Source of the DNA: Dallia pectoralis
Lineage: Eukaryota; Chordata; Actinopteri; Esociformes; Umbridae
Assembly: GCA_029465975.1 (NCBI GenBank)
Contig: CM055748.1
Coordinates: 14,208,627-14,272,626 of the forward strand
Reading direction: 5' to 3'
Length of the DNA stretch: 64,000 nt
Shown piece after piece: positions 25,162-34,915 of this stretch (position 1 is the first letter of the stretch; each line of letters opens with the position of its first letter). The notes under the pieces were generated by a model. It saw nothing but the letters and a program-made list of their open reading frames with translations. It did no database searches and had not been told where the DNA came from. Both the position numbers and the translations under genes were made by a program.

Positions 25162-27704
25162 ACAGTGGGAGATAGAGAGAGATACACACAGTGGGAGAGA
25201 GAGAGATACACACAGTGGGAGAGAGAGAGATACACACAGTGGGAGAGAGAGAGATACACACAGTGGGAGAGAGAGCGAGAGAGAGAGATACACACAGTGG
25301 GAGAGAGAGAGAGAGAGAGAGAGAGAGATACACACAGTGGGAGAGAGAGAGATACACACAGTGGGAGAGAGAGAGATACAAACAGTGGGAGAGAGAGAGA
25401 TACAAACAGTGGGAGAGAGAGAGAGAGTGGGAGAGAGAGATACACACAGTGGGAGAGAGAGAGAGAGAGATACACACAGATAGAGAGAGAGATACACACA
25501 GTGGGAGAGAGAGAGATACACACAGTGGGAGAGAGAGATACACACAGTGGGAGAGAGAGAGATACACACAGTGGGAGAGAGAGATACACACAGTGGGAGA
25601 GAGAGAGATACACACAGTGGGAGAGAGAGAGAGAGACACACAGTGGGAGAGAGAGAGATACACACAGTGGGAGAGAGAGAGAGAGACACACAGTGGGAGA
25701 GAGAGAGAGAGAGAGATACACACAGTGGGAGAGAGAGAGATACACACAGTGGGAGAGAGAGATACACACAGTGGGACACAGAGAGATACACACACAGAGA
25801 GAGAGAGAGACACACACAGTGGGAGAGAGAGATACACACACAGAGAGAGACACACACAGAGAGAGAGAGATACACACAGTGGGAGAGAGAGAGTGGGAGA
25901 GATACACACAGTGGGAGAGAGAGAGAGAGACATACACACACACACAGTGGGAGAGAGAGATACACACAGTGGGAGAGAGAGAGATACACACACACACAAG
26001 AGAGAGAGATACACACAGTGGGAGAGAGAGAGAGAGAGAGAGAGATACACACAGTGGGAGAGAGAGAGATACACACAGAGGGAGAGAGAGAGAGATACAC
26101 ACAGTGGGAGAGAGAGAGAGAGAGAGATACACACAGTGGGAGAGAGAGAGATACACACAGTGGGAGAGAGAGAGAGATATACACACAGTGGGAGAGAGAG
26201 CGAGAGAGAGATATACACACAGTGGGAGAGAGAGAGAGAGAGAGAGATACACACAGTGGGAGAGAGAGAGATATACACAGTGGGAGAGAGAGATACAAAC
26301 AGTGGGAGAGAGAGAGATACACACAGTGGGAGAGAGAGAGATACACACAGTGGGAGAGAGAGATACACACAGTGGGAGAGAGAGAGAGAGATACACACAG
26401 TGGGAGAGAGAGAGAGAGAGAGACAGTGGGAGAGAGAGAGAGAGAGAGATACATAATGGGGAGAGAGAGAGAGAGAGAGATACACACAGAGAGAGAGAGA
26501 GAGATACACATAATGGGGGAGAGAGAGAGAGAGATACACACAGTGGGAGAGAGAGAGAGAGAGATACACACAGTGGAGATACACACAGTGGGAGAGAGAG
26601 ACACACAGTGGGAGATATACACACAGAGATACACACAGTGGGAGAGAGAGAGAGACACACAGTGGGAGAGAGAGAGATACACACAGTGGGAGAGAGAGAG
26701 ATACACACAGTGGGAGAGAGAGATATACACAGTGGGAGAGAGAGAGATATACACAGTGGGAGAGAGAGAGATATACACAGTGGGAGAGAGAGAGAGATAC
26801 ACAGTGGGAGAGAGAGAGAGATACACACAGTGGGAGAGAGAGAGATACACACAGTGGGAGAGAGAGAGATACACACAGTGGGAGAGAGATACACACACCG
26901 GGAGAGAGAGATACACACAGTGGGAGAGAGAGAGAGAGAGATACACACACTGGGAGAGAGAGAGAGATACACACACTGGGAGAGAGAGAGAGATACACAC
27001 ACTGGGAGAGAGAGAGATACACACACTGGGAGAGAGAGAGATACACACACTGGGAGAGAGAGAGATACACACACTGGGAGAGAGAGAGATACACACACTG
27101 GGAGAGATACAGACCTGCAGAATATCTCTGTGTCTCTGAAGTGTGTGCATCAGGGCCGCGTTGAGGGATGTCACCGCCGGTGTGCTGGTGTACTCAGCCA
27201 TCTTGTCATTTACCCCTGTGAGCTGAGAAACACAGAGCCCAGATGAGAGAGACACACAGAGAGCTCAGGTGAGAGAGAGACACAGAGAGCCCAGGTGAGA
27301 GAGACACACACAGAGAGCCCAGGTGAGAGAGACACACAGAGAGCACAGGTGAGAGAGACACACAGAGAGCCCAGGTGAGAGAGAGACACAGAGAGCCCAG
27401 GTGAGACACACACACACACAGAGAGCCCAGGTGAGACACACACACACAGAGAGCCCAGGTGAGACACACACACAGAAGGCACAGGTGAGAGATACACACA
27501 GAGAGCCCAGGTGAGAGAGACAAACAGAGAGCCCAGGTGAGAGAGACAAACAGAGAGCCCAGGTGAGAGAGACACACAGAGAGCCCAGGTGAAAGAGACA
27601 CACAGAGAGCCCAGGTGAGAGAGACACACAGAGAACCCAAGTGAGAGACACAGAGAGAGCCCAGGTGAGAGAGACACACACACACACAGAGCCCATGTGA
27701 GTGA

Positions 27705-27740
<36 letters not shown>

Positions 27741-27741
27741 A

Positions 27742-27792
<51 letters not shown>

Positions 27793-27821
27793 CCCATGTG
27801 AGTGAGACACAGAGCCCATGA

Positions 27822-27858
<37 letters not shown>

Positions 27859-30694
27859 CCCATGTGAGACACACACACAACACACAATCTTATATGAGTC
27901 ACATTAAGGTTGTGTAGTCTGATTCACAGATACATGCCCACTATCGTGGTTGAGAACAGGGCTCATGTAATTACACACTTGACTCTTACAGAAAACAGCT
28001 AGTACATCATCATCATCATCATCAGTGCAAACATCAAAGACCCAACACAACAAATTACTTGTGAATTACTTTAAATATCCCAATTAGAGCAAAACCGAAA
28101 CATAACACCTAAAACACGTACCAAACATATTCTGTTTAACTGGTACACCTTTGCTACTTGTGTATAAAATCCAGTCTGAAACAAGATATAAATGACTTAG
28201 TAAGTAAAGTCTTACTTTGGCCAGCAGCTGTTCAATCTCCACAGACATGGTCTCAAACATTCTGTCCTGGGTCGAGTTGTTGAGGAGGGGAGTAGTATCG
28301 GAATTGCTTTAAGGCAAAAATAAAGTCAACATGAAAAACAATGGCAACTAGGAATCCTTTCAAGTTGACATAACAGTAGTTTATTGAGATTAGAATTGTA
28401 CCATATGTTAGTATCTACACATTGATTGACAAAATCTTTATTGTTTTCAATATTTGCAAAATAGAACGTTCAGACAATAATATGGAATTCAATAACATTT
28501 ATAGTTATATTTAAATTGGTAGGAAATTAAATATATTAATTACAACTTTGTCTTTAACGCACCAGTATAATGCCTTAATAATTCTCATTACCAGCATCTT
28601 TATGAAGTGGGAATGAGAATATCTATGTGATTGTAATAGAACTTGTGTCCATTGCAAACGTGCCCCACTGAGATGTGTGGCACAACGGCCAACCAACATT
28701 TCAAAATGGTCCCTTTGGTTCTGACAATATGCAAACACTAGGAACTCAACGCACATCTGACAGGCTGCTCTAAAAACACATCCACTTGGCACATCCAAGG
28801 TGTCTAAAATAGTTCCCCCTAAAACTAATCTGTATGAATGAAACTAGTGGACATTTCGGGGAATAGTCAAGGGTTTGAAATGTAATAACTTAAACCATCA
28901 CAATTTCGTATAATTGTATATATTTCAAAATGACCCAACCATCCTGGCTGTACAAAATTATTATTCATTAATAATGGAAAAGCATTCCATTCCCTAAGGA
29001 AAAGGTTTCACCTGGGGCAGACACGCCTCCTGCAAAGGTGAGAACATGGGACATTTCAGCCAATCAGGTGAGACTCTCAAAACGGCAACAAATCCTGCAA
29101 CTCTCCAAAACCAGGTAGCCTACTTCTACCCATATTATTATTATTATTGGTATTAAATATTGTGATACCAGATCTGTTAATATTGTGACCAGTCTTACCT
29201 GTCTCCTCTACGGCCATCTCTCGAGCTGCTGTAACTGGTACACAGTTTACTGAAGGACACAAGCTTCAGATCCAGCTCATTCTCAAGCTGTCGCGCCTGC
29301 TTCCGCAAATCTAGGATGTGTGACACATATAGCACATGCACACTTTACATTAAAGCAGGGTGGGCAATGTATGCAACTCATTATTACATGCTGCGGTCTG
29401 GCTAATGTAAACTGCTAATGTAATCAAAGACATTTGCTCAAACGTAGACATCAAGTCAATCAAGTTTTACTTGATTAGCTAGATACTTTGGTTTAACGTT
29501 ATCCAGACGTGGAGATAACAGCCTAGTTAGACAAGTATTGTGACTACAGTAATCATCAAACTACTTTTGGAAAAGTTTGTTCGATAATTTATTGGGATCC
29601 CAGCATCGGCTATTATATATGAATCGATGCAGCAGCAACTATTATTCTTGTTTCTCTGCTTGTCATATCTTTATACTGCTGTCCTACTGGTACTATTTAT
29701 TTACGTTGTTTACTGTAAACGATCCAACGATAACATCTGAAAAAACGATAAAGAAATAGCTACACCAGCTGACTAGTAGTAAAGAAGTAACAGGTGATAC
29801 CGAAAGCACATTTTCAACTACAAATAGACACCAACTTATCCAGCTGATCGCTAGTTTGTTAGGGTAAACAATATTAGCTAGCAATTTCACTGGCTGAAGT
29901 TATATTCGTAAAGGATATACTGAATTTGCTAGCAAATGTTGTAGCTAACGCTCACTCTATACAGCCCATGATACAGCTAGCTACTGTACTGTGTTGGTTA
30001 GCATGTTAGCTTAGCATATGTTGTACCTAACGCTCACTCTATACAGCCCATGATACAGCTAGCTACTGTACTGTGTTGGTTTGCATGTTAGCTTAGCATA
30101 TGTTGTAGCTAACGCTCACTCTATACAGCCCATGATACAGCTAGCTACTGTACTGTGTTGTTTAGCATGTTAGCTTAGCATATGTTGTAGCTAACGCTCA
30201 CTCTATACAGCCCATGATACAGCTAGCTACTGTACTGTGTTGTTTAGCATGTTAGCTTAGCATATGTTGTACCTAACGCTCACTCTATACAGCCCATGAT
30301 ACAGCTAGCTACTGTACTGTGTTGGTTTGCATGTTAGCTTAGCATATGTTGTACCTAACGCTCACTCTATACAGCCCATGATACAGCTAGCTACTGTACT
30401 GTGTTGGTTTGCATGTTAGCTTAGCATATGTTGTAGCTAACGCTCACTCTATACAGCCCATGATACAGCTAGCTACTGTACTGTGTTGGTTAGCATGTTA
30501 GCTTAGCACCTGGTCAGGTAAAAGAACCAAACGCCTTGCGTCGATATTGTATGGATTTGACAACACGTTTGTCATGTAAAAGCCGTTAAAAGTTAGAAAA
30601 CATCGTCGCAAATGTGTCCAATTTGTCTGATCGCAGCCTAGTTGTGCCAGTTTGCCACCTCACCTTCCCAGTAGTTGCTGCTTCCTCCTGCCAT
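8922..30694 (-). CDS. gosr1: GOSR1 (Golgi SNAP receptor complex member 1, GS28), exons 1-6, 3'-incomplete
   Basis: GS28 is a Qb-SNARE, tail-anchored in Golgi membranes, that acts in ER-to-Golgi and intra-Golgi vesicle fusion. Six minus-strand exons join in phase to 509 coding bases, about 170 of the usual 250 residues. They read MAGGSSNYWEDLRKQARQLE, then LVSFSKLCTSYS, DTTPLLNNSTQDRMFETMSV, LTGVNDKMAEYTSTP, LNAALMHTLQRHRDILQ, DYTHEFHKTKTNFLAIRERE and KSGSVVNNRRTELFLKEHEH. These match the N-terminal helical region of the vertebrate protein closely. The SNARE helix and C-terminal membrane anchor were searched for on the minus strand below 8922 and not found; they are probably outside the window. 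Position just downstream of CPD on the same strand agrees with vertebrate synteny. Intron 5 is about 13.7 kb and full of transposons. Confidence 0.93.
8997..10074. other. gosr1 intron 5 sequence with small repeats
   Basis: Holds an AGT-rich microsatellite near 9445-9500 and an 18-bp unit (GAAGCTGAATGGATGCAT) repeated three times at about 9998-10050. No coding sequence was recognised. Confidence 0.5.
10075..10315. repeat. About 62-bp tandem repeat (4 copies)
   Basis: The unit includes AAGTCTGTAATAATA, CATGAGTCCTTATATGAGAT and GTAAAGTCATTAGTAGATGT. Confidence 0.85.
10437..10680. repeat. 23-bp minisatellite, left part
   Basis: Unit CTCACAGGCATAATCATTGA plus GTA, about 10 near-identical copies. 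The same array continues at 16140 beyond a 5.4-kb insertion. Confidence 0.92.
10850..13757 (-). mobile_element. L2/CR1-like LINE, 5'-truncated, with endonuclease and reverse transcriptase fragments
   Basis: Reading leftward: end of an endonuclease domain (13757-13431; INIIVLYRPPG, DTPLVLLGDF), the endonuclease C-terminus with RT start (13465-12146; PLSDHFLVSFSL, NTYRPVSLLSFLSKTLERVV, SGFKTGHSTETALL), and the RT core and tail (12126-11086; GVPQGSVLGPLLFSLYT, YADDTQLFFSF, ISRLDYCNSLLAGLP). Frameshifts near 13450 and about 12200 break the ORF, so this copy is dead. The 3' end has an ACATTTACATTT tail next to GCAGACGCTCTTATCCAGAG, a tail sequence widespread in fish LINEs and SINEs. The exact clade is inferred. 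Confidence 0.85.
14040..15520. mobile_element. Second hAT-like non-autonomous element (1481 bp)
   Basis: Ends TAGGGGTGGGCGATATGGG and CATATCGCACACCCCTA; a perfect 8-bp direct repeat, CGTTTACG, flanks it (14032-14039 and 15521-15528). The interior has repeated ATCACGATT near both ends and a roughly 35-bp tandem repeat (CCAGTTTCATATAGA, GACCAAAACG) at about 15072-15220. No transposase frame was seen. Confidence 0.88.
16140..16675. repeat. 27-bp minisatellite, right part (about 20 copies)
   Basis: The unit GAGTACTCACAGGCATACGG plus TCACGTT is related to the 23-bp units left of the insertion; a few 23-bp units reappear at 16570-16620. The long minus-strand frame (MPVSTQRDR repeats) is an artefact of the 27-bp, 9-codon period. 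Confidence 0.92.
16676..17437. other. Intronic spacer with two dinucleotide microsatellites
   Basis: (GT)n at about 16976-17004 and (CA)n at about 17151-17172. No exon or transposon end was recognised. Confidence 0.6.
17831..19135 (-). CDS. DIRS tyrosine recombinase
   Basis: 434-codon open frame. The N-terminal SAM-like, phage-integrase-type region includes APATRKAYAARWKLFASWCR and STLKVYVAALSACRVPL. The catalytic domain has the tetrad Arg in ISSLKRIGDMQAL, His-x-x-Arg in AHSTRSMAAS and the nucleophile Tyr in HTFVRFYQLD. No stop interrupts these motifs, so the recombinase may still be functional although RT is not. In the family it joins circular DNA to the genome. The ATG at 19135 is only the first Met of a longer open frame, so the true start is uncertain. 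Confidence 0.88.
   Translation of the reverse strand: MPWCRHGRSHACTLFPGCSALRSSAEGPSGAGQSTARCTVLAGPSVVCGPNIFPRQFSSGDLNQDGPAFPGAWGHPSPPPRAVETMGLASEGARLLDSGLSTEVVETILHSRAPATRKAYAARWKLFASWCRERQVDPVNCPVFAVLEFLQEHFSTGLSPSTLKVYVAALSACRVPLNGVSLGRHPLVSRFLRGTRRLRPAAGMRVPSWDLAIVLEGLSRAPFEPIEEVPDKFVTLKLIFLLAISSLKRIGDMQALSVAPSCLEFSPGMVKAFLLPTTGYVPKVPTNIVGPIVLQAFCPPFLTSDQKKHNLLCPVRALDAHVHRTALWRLSEQLFMCFGPPKRGGPVSKQRMSKWVVEAISLAYESAGQPSPLAVRAHSTRSMAASKALLSGMVSLHDICVAAGWSSPHTFVRFYQLDFRSTPGAQVLSSKCVL
19275..19888 (-). pseudogene. DIRS RT/RNase H, internally deleted
   Basis: 19888-19493 carries the RT N-terminal part (PPRFNGVLPTVVGPEQALVL, SGWYSRYFVVPKKDGGLRPI, LDLRLLNQTVGRLSFKMLTL). The frame then jumps, with loss of the RT palm including the catalytic Asp-Asp motif, straight into RNase H in another frame (LAVYQALKHFLPDLRGHHVL, VRSDNTSVVFYIDHQGGLRS, IPGYLNQGADTLSR). 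Without the palm it cannot make cDNA, so this copy would depend on a helper. The fusion point is near 19550. Confidence 0.85.
19897..20946 (-). CDS. DIRS ORF1, Gag-like protein
   Basis: 349 codons from ATG at 20946, the first frame inside the right terminal repeat. Ser/Ala/Glu-rich, with an Arg-rich N-terminal part (RLAMRSMRSRLALFQESGK), an acidic serine stretch (SQPSSSEEMEVENLEAELL) and a predicted helical C-terminal third. No zinc knuckle was seen. The Gag assignment rests on position in a DIRS element and on composition. A capsid-like role is inferred. The frame appears intact. Confidence 0.7.
   Translation of the reverse strand: MATERRFRQCAPPYNRFLTGRDTHSLSVVCLGAEHAQLAFDDRLAMRSMRSRLALFQESGKVRVPRGSGPAAAEARRRLASWGLQADLAGGSETASAFSRSASTRASASARGSEAPAGVSSALDEAPFSQPSSSEEMEVENLEAELLIQSPANEEQLEVLTRAVGKLNIEWPADRQESASSSKLNERFLPSRALPPHRCLPFFPDLHAEVSRSWKRPVSSRIFNPRTNMYSNVAEANVHGYRAMPVAEEILASHLSPAASSLRTPALLVGKAYSAAGQAASCLHTMSILQAYQAELLSDGAQGESLSPDIVRELQAADLSLRASKETAKSVGRSLAALVAMERHLWLSL
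21274..21308. repeat. Perfect 15-bp hairpin
   Basis: GTTTACACACAAGAC, loop TCATT, then GTCTTGTGTGTAAAC: 15 of 15 paired bases, 48 bases right of the DIRS element. CAATCTCCCAGT is repeated three times around it (from 21260). Confidence 0.8.
21309..22724. other. gosr1 intron 5, unassigned
   Basis: AT-rich DNA with short open frames of no recognised family on either strand. Confidence 0.45.
22725..22816 (-). CDS. gosr1: gosr1 exon 5
   Basis: 92 bp, acceptor atgttctag, donor GACATAGA|gtgagt. It encodes DYTHEFHKTKTNFLAIRERE then DLLGSVRKDIE. It leaves in phase 2. Confidence 0.94.
22875..23287. repeat. About 41-bp tandem repeat (10 copies)
   Basis: The unit contains AACCTAAATAGATAGATCTC, then AGGTTAGAAATCA(T/C)GACACA. 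It lies about 60 bases from the acceptor side of gosr1 exon 5. Confidence 0.9.
23390..24340. repeat. GA-rich minisatellite, left block
   Basis: The unit GATACACACAGTGGGAGAGA is followed by a variable GA run; period about 22-34 bases. All six frames are open for long stretches because the unit lacks stops in most phases; none is a gene. The array is split from 25120-27113 by the LINE tail. Confidence 0.93.
24345..25115 (-). mobile_element. 3' end of a Tx1/L1-clade LINE inserted in the TC-rich array
   Basis: The minus strand encodes the C-terminal end of an ORF2-type protein: WAEVFGRGSSPIGCWRTIYK, LQWRTIHGAIATNRHVVHLD, then NCPFCMEPETLAHLFLQC, a C-x2-C-x7-H-x4-C zinc motif typical of L1-type ORF2 C-termini. 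It continues to a stop at about 24480. A 3' tail follows with AATAAA (on the minus strand near 24357) and A/T-rich sequence before the array resumes. Only about 210 codons remain, so it is 5'-truncated. Tx1-type LINEs with TC-repeat target preference are known in fish; identity with those is inferred. Confidence 0.75.
25120..27113. repeat. GA-rich minisatellite, right block, abutting gosr1 exon 4
   Basis: Same family as 23390-24340. The last eight or so units (26930-27110) have CACACTGGGAG instead of CACAGTGGGAG, which on the gosr1 strand reads CTCTCTCCCAGTGTG, an acceptor-like string. The array ends two bases from the exon 4 donor. Confidence 0.93.
27115..27222 (-). CDS. gosr1: gosr1 exon 4, flanked on both sides by tandem arrays
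   Basis: 108 bp (36 codons, phase 0), acceptor tgtttctcag, donor CTGCAG|gtctgt, which is weak. It encodes LTGVNDKMAEYTSTPAVTSL then NAALMHTLQRHRDILQ. The GA/TC-rich array starts within the first intronic bases after the donor, and another array begins about 15 bases upstream of the acceptor. Confidence 0.94.
27230..27885. repeat. About 25-bp minisatellite and CA tracts on the acceptor side of gosr1 exon 4
   Basis: The unit AGAGCCCAGGTGAGAGAGAC plus ACACAG grades into long (CA)n from 27680. The unit resembles the sequence next to the exon acceptor (gggctctgtgtttctcag read on the minus strand), suggesting it grew from that junction. Confidence 0.9.
27886..28215. other. gosr1 intron 3 sequence
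   Basis: Only a short ATC/CAT microsatellite (about 28006-28025) stands out. Confidence 0.5.
28216..28306 (-). CDS. gosr1: gosr1 exon 3
   Basis: 91 bp, acceptor ttgccttaaag, donor GGCCAAA|gtaaga. It encodes SNSDTTPLLNNSTQDRMFET then MSVEIEQLLAK, ending in phase 0. Confidence 0.94.
28307..29198. other. gosr1 intron 2, nothing recognised
   Basis: Single-copy AT-rich intron. Short open frames show no family features. Confidence 0.55.
29199..29310 (-). CDS. gosr1: gosr1 exon 2
   Basis: 112 bp, acceptor cacatcctag, donor GAGACAG|gtaaga. It encodes DLRKQARQLENELDLKLVSF then SKLCTSYSSSRDGRRGD, the most conserved N-terminal stretch of GS28. Confidence 0.95.
29938..30508. repeat. 82-bp tandem repeat in gosr1 intron 1 (7 copies)
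   Basis: CTAACGCTCACTCTATACAG recurs every 82 bases at 29945, 30027, 30109, 30191, 30273, 30355 and 30437. Copies differ at two or three positions (tagct/tacct, ggtta/gtttа-type changes). The rest of intron 1 (29311-29937) shows nothing. Confidence 0.92.
30664..30694 (-). CDS. gosr1: gosr1 exon 1 (start codon)
   Basis: The ATG at 30694-30692 lies in ACAAAGATGGCAGG, a reasonable Kozak context. 31 coding bases encode MAGGSSNYWE and end TGGGAAG|gtgagg in phase 1; the next exon's AT completes the Asp codon. This Met was chosen because the conserved family start (MAAGTSxYWEDLRK) aligns at once. Confidence 0.9.
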
Positions 30695-30900
30695 CTTTGT
30701 TGTCCAACGTCATCAGCAGACGCAGCTCCAGCTGGGGACACACTACTGGACACACTACCGGAAACTTCTCTACAACAAACTCCACATAAACACTGCTGTA
30801 AAGCCCCTCTTTGTGGCGTCAAATAGAAATTATAATTCGCAGCGTACATTAACACCAAATGGTCAACATTTTTGGAACAGACAAAATATTACTGGATAAC
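30695..30900 (-). promoter_or_regulatory. Probable gosr1 5' UTR/proximal promoter
   Basis: This is the 200 bases upstream of the gosr1 ATG. No TATA box is visible. An ETS-like core (CCGGAA, plus strand near 30759) and a TGACG half-site sit within 70 bases of the start, as is common in housekeeping promoters. There is no direct evidence for the transcription start. Confidence 0.3.
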
Positions 30901-33628
30901 CTAAATACTGACACCTTCTATTTCAATATGATAAATTAATCACAAGTTTTATTAACACGGGAAGAGACTGATTACATTACAGTGACAGCAAAAACAAGTA
31001 AAAAGGGGGAGACATTGATTAACCTACCAGGTATAACAAGTTGTATCCTAATAACAAGTTTCAATTCATTAATGTATATTAACTATTATTAAAAAAAAAC
31101 TCGTATTATGTCTTATATTTTCATCAAAAGACAGATCTGGTTCGATAATGTTGAGTTCTGAAACAGATTTCCAATGTCTCCAAAACAAGGGAATAATCAA
31201 TAGGATGTTTGTCTGATGCATTAAAACTCGTCATTGTGTACCCTAACACAGGGGTTCCCAAACGTTTACATGGCAAAAGACCCCCAAATAGCATTTGCTT
31301 CTACGGCAAAAAAGCTACTTATAAATATATTTCATTACTTCTAATAATGCGAAAATAATTGTATTCGATTACAATTTGTTTATCATTTTAAAAATTCTTC
31401 AGGTATGACAGCTGGGCTGTTGGTCTGTTCCGTCAGGTGTTTTCTACTGTACTAATAATATTTTAGTGTTTTGCACTTCAGCGCCACCGTAGTTTTCCTT
31501 TTCAAATGTAGCCGGTTTAAAATCGCCTCTGCGTTGTGTCTTTCTTCGGCGTATAGATGACTCAAGGATCGCGGATTTTCTTTTTGAGTTTTTATTCTGA
31601 TAAAACAAGTGACAACATCCAAACATAAAACTGTGTCCTGTCCCAATACATTCCCAAAAGCTTTCTCTGTAAAATATGAAGTTACAACACAGAACAAAAT
31701 AGATATTAATAATTAAGCTATCCCAACGATGAAACGTAGTTTGGTTTGTAGTTGCTAGTTAACTCACATAGTACTTCCAAATCACAAAATGTGAAAGACA
31801 TAAATAACTAAAATACATACATTTGTCAATATCATTGCGTGTTTGTGGCTATATAAACCGTATAGATTTGTTTAAACATTTAAAATAGATGAGTATTATC
31901 TTGGGACAATATTGTCTACCTACCTCTTCAACATGCAGAATAGAATGGGAAGAGGTAAGGGAGGGGCAGGGGACATTTGGGAGGAAAACCCAATAATACA
32001 GGTGTGCTACATTAAATAGGGCACTGACACCAACAAATGGGATTCATACTAAAATCTGCCATTGGAACCATTATGAGTTTGTGTAATTATCTCCATTAAT
32101 ATTTAAAACTTGTTACACAAACACGTTTCCATGTGTGAATCAACAGTAGCTATAATGTCAAGTGCAGACAGTTTGTGACAGGCTGCAGGAGGTCTACACT
32201 GATCGTTTTTTACTAACAAAGATGGGCATGGCAAATAAGATTTAGAAAGTAATATATTATTTGAATCTAACTTTTATAATAGACATAATAATATTAATTT
32301 GAATAGTTTTATTTTTCTTCGAATTTTCCTTTCAATTGGTCAAGGTCCCCGTAGCGCCCCCTGCATCTACTTTGTAAAACTGTCGAAACTGTACATACTT
32401 AAGATATTTCCTAAAGTAAATCCGTAATGCATTCTATTCGGGGGGTGTATTAATGCCCTACCATTTCCCTCTACTGGAAGATAAAGTGACACATGATGGT
32501 TGTCTACACAGAAACAACTTGCAAAGTTTAAATATACAATCAACTCTGTATTGATTCAAAACAGCCATCAACTTACAGTCCAATATTGGCAAGAACATGT
32601 TAAAGGAAACTGCTATAATTGTGTTTTCACATCAGTTTTACCTTCTCTGTGGCTGCTGACTCATGTAAAAAAATAATCAAATTCGGACCTTTTTATATTG
32701 TTTTATTTGATCACTGTCTTGGGTAAGCATGTCTGTCAAATAACCACATACAAAGTAACAGTAAGTTCGGAGTTAAGTTGAATTGCACTTAATTGAATCA
32801 TTCAAATTCACTTGGCAATAGGTCATTACCTACAATCAATTCAATTCCATATAAAAAATACACCAAAAACCCCAACATCCATTCAGAAACAAAAAGAGAA
32901 AAATAACTTACATTTCTCCCCTCCCATGATCAAGCTGGCTTTGCTACAAAATTGATTGTGTTGAGACTGAAAAAGTTAGGAGACCGACAAAAAATGGTCT
33001 TTTAAAAGGGGTCCTGGATAGGAACATAGTGTCCAGAGTTCTTCCAATTTAGCCCTCACACAACTAATCCTCAACCAATCAGCTACTTAATAAGACAGTG
33101 ATATGAGTAGAACATGGAAGATTTAATGCTAGGCTAGAACAGGAGTTGTACATGTTTGTATTCCCTTACCAACAAGGCTGGGGACGGCGGTAGTTAAAGC
33201 CCTCACGATAAACCTAACCGTTTTAGTGCAGAGGGACCTTTTCTGTACTGTAGGTTTGTCGTGTTCCAGAAGAAATTGACAGAACATCACAAACAGATCA
33301 TTAACGAGTGCATGGAAACAAACAAGAACAATTTCAAATAAAATGTACATCTGTTTGATTCATTATTAAAGAATGGTCCATTATCAACGAATTTGTAAAA
33401 CAGGGGGGTCTGTATGTAAAAACAAAAACCATGCACACACAAAAAAGAGCATTTAAAAAAACAATTCAGTTGTGATCTACAATATTTGAATCAATTTCAT
33501 CGAACATTCCATGACCCTTTAAGTGGGGATACATACAGTGCACTTAGTACTATACATAAAGAACCGTGTGCTGTATGCCCAATAGACATCTGCATGAATC
33601 CTGGATGTGTGCTCCACACCACCTGAGT
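30901..33628. other. Intergenic region between cpd and gosr1
   Basis: About 2.7 kb of AT-rich DNA. A stretch beginning near 31251 (CAGGGGTTCCCAAACG) looks like a hAT-type terminus, but no convincing partner end with target duplication was found. The small open frames have no recognised family. Confidence 0.4.
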
Positions 33629-34300
33629 ATCTGATGGATCACAGTTGCTGGTACCACAACACGATGCTTCTGATGGATCACAGTTGCTGGTACCACAACA
33701 CGATGCTTCTGATGGATCACACAGTTGCTGGTACCATAACATGATGTTTCTGATGGATCACAGTTGCTGGTACCACAACACGATGTTTCTGATGGATCAC
33801 ACAGTTGCTGGTACCACAACACGTTGCTTCTGATGGATCACAGTTGCTGGTACCACAACACGTTGCTTCTGATGGATCACAGTTGCTGGTACCACAACAC
33901 GATGCTTCTGATGGATCACAGTTGCTGGTACCACAACACGTTGCTTCTGATGGATCACAGTTGCTGGTACCACAACATGATGCTTATGATGGATCACAGT
34001 TGCTGGTACCATAACACATTGCTTCTGATGGATCACAGTTGCTGGTACCACAACACGATGCTTCTGATGGATCACAGTTGCTGGTACCACAACACGACGT
34101 TTCTGATGGATCACAGTTGCTGGTACCACAACATGATGCTTATGATGGATCACAGTTGCTGGTACCACAACATGATGCTTATGATGGATCATAGTTGCTG
34201 GTACCACAACACGATGCTTCTGATGGATCACAGTTGCTGGTACCACAACACGATGCTTCTGATGGATCACAGTTGCTGGTACCACAACACAATGCTTCTC
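33629..34300. repeat. 39-bp minisatellite downstream of cpd (about 17 copies)
   Basis: The unit contains CTGATGGATCACAGTTGCTG and GTACCACAACACGATGCTT; exact 39-bp spacing between the first copies (33631, 33670). It lies about 130 bases past the putative cpd polyadenylation signal. Confidence 0.92.
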
Positions 34301-34414
34301 TACTGCAGTCCTAAATGAGTGGCCCAGTCTAACTCTACAGCAGCCAAGGCACTGTGTTTGATGCTCACTCTGAAATATCATCTAACCAGACAAAACTGAC
34401 TTTCATTGACAAAA

Positions 34415-34915
34415 ACACAACTGTCATATTTATTGAAATATGTAAAATTACTGTAGTTTTGTAATGTGAACTATTCCCAAATAATATTCAATAAATACAT
34501 TAATAGGTTGATGAAAGGTGTGCTGTATAAGTATGTGTTTGTGAGTGTGTACTCTGTTCATATGTAAGCATGAAAGAAGAAACGTTTCTAACTTTAAGCC
34601 TTGCACAAATTGTAGTTTCTGAAACAGCTCACTAGTGACCCAAAAAAGAACAGGCAAATAGGACCAAAAGCATCTTCATAGAGATGGACACAAAGGAGCC
34701 CTCTTCCTTCCTCCGTTCCAGTAGGTCAGAGTTATAGAGCACCATGCTGGTCAACCTGACAGTCACTGAGATGGACAGTGACAGCACTAAACAAAAGGCC
34801 TGTGTTGGGGCACCATTGTAAAACATTAAAAACATCATAGTCCCTGTTTTAATCCATCTGTTGGATGTCTACATTTGACCCTGATTGGATGTGTTCTCTG
34901 CTCGTAGGATCCATG
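34415..34915 (-). promoter_or_regulatory. cpd 3' untranslated region with AATAAA signal
   Basis: No coding sequence follows the TGA. The first plain AATAAA on the minus strand is at 34434-34429, about 480 bases past the stop. The cleavage site just beyond it is inferred. A 39-bp tandem array starts further downstream (34300 and below). Confidence 0.45.

Noticed and set aside
23345..27246. Very long open frames (up to 872 codons) on both strands
   Set aside because: They are readings of the GA/TC minisatellite, with low-complexity peptides in several frames at once. Only the LINE tail and gosr1 exon 4 inside this span are real coding sequences.
31251..32370. Possible hAT element starting CAGGGGTTCCCAAACG
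   Set aside because: A potential partner (GCGCCCCCTG near 32360) exists, but the flanking 8-base sequences do not match and no transposase was recognised.
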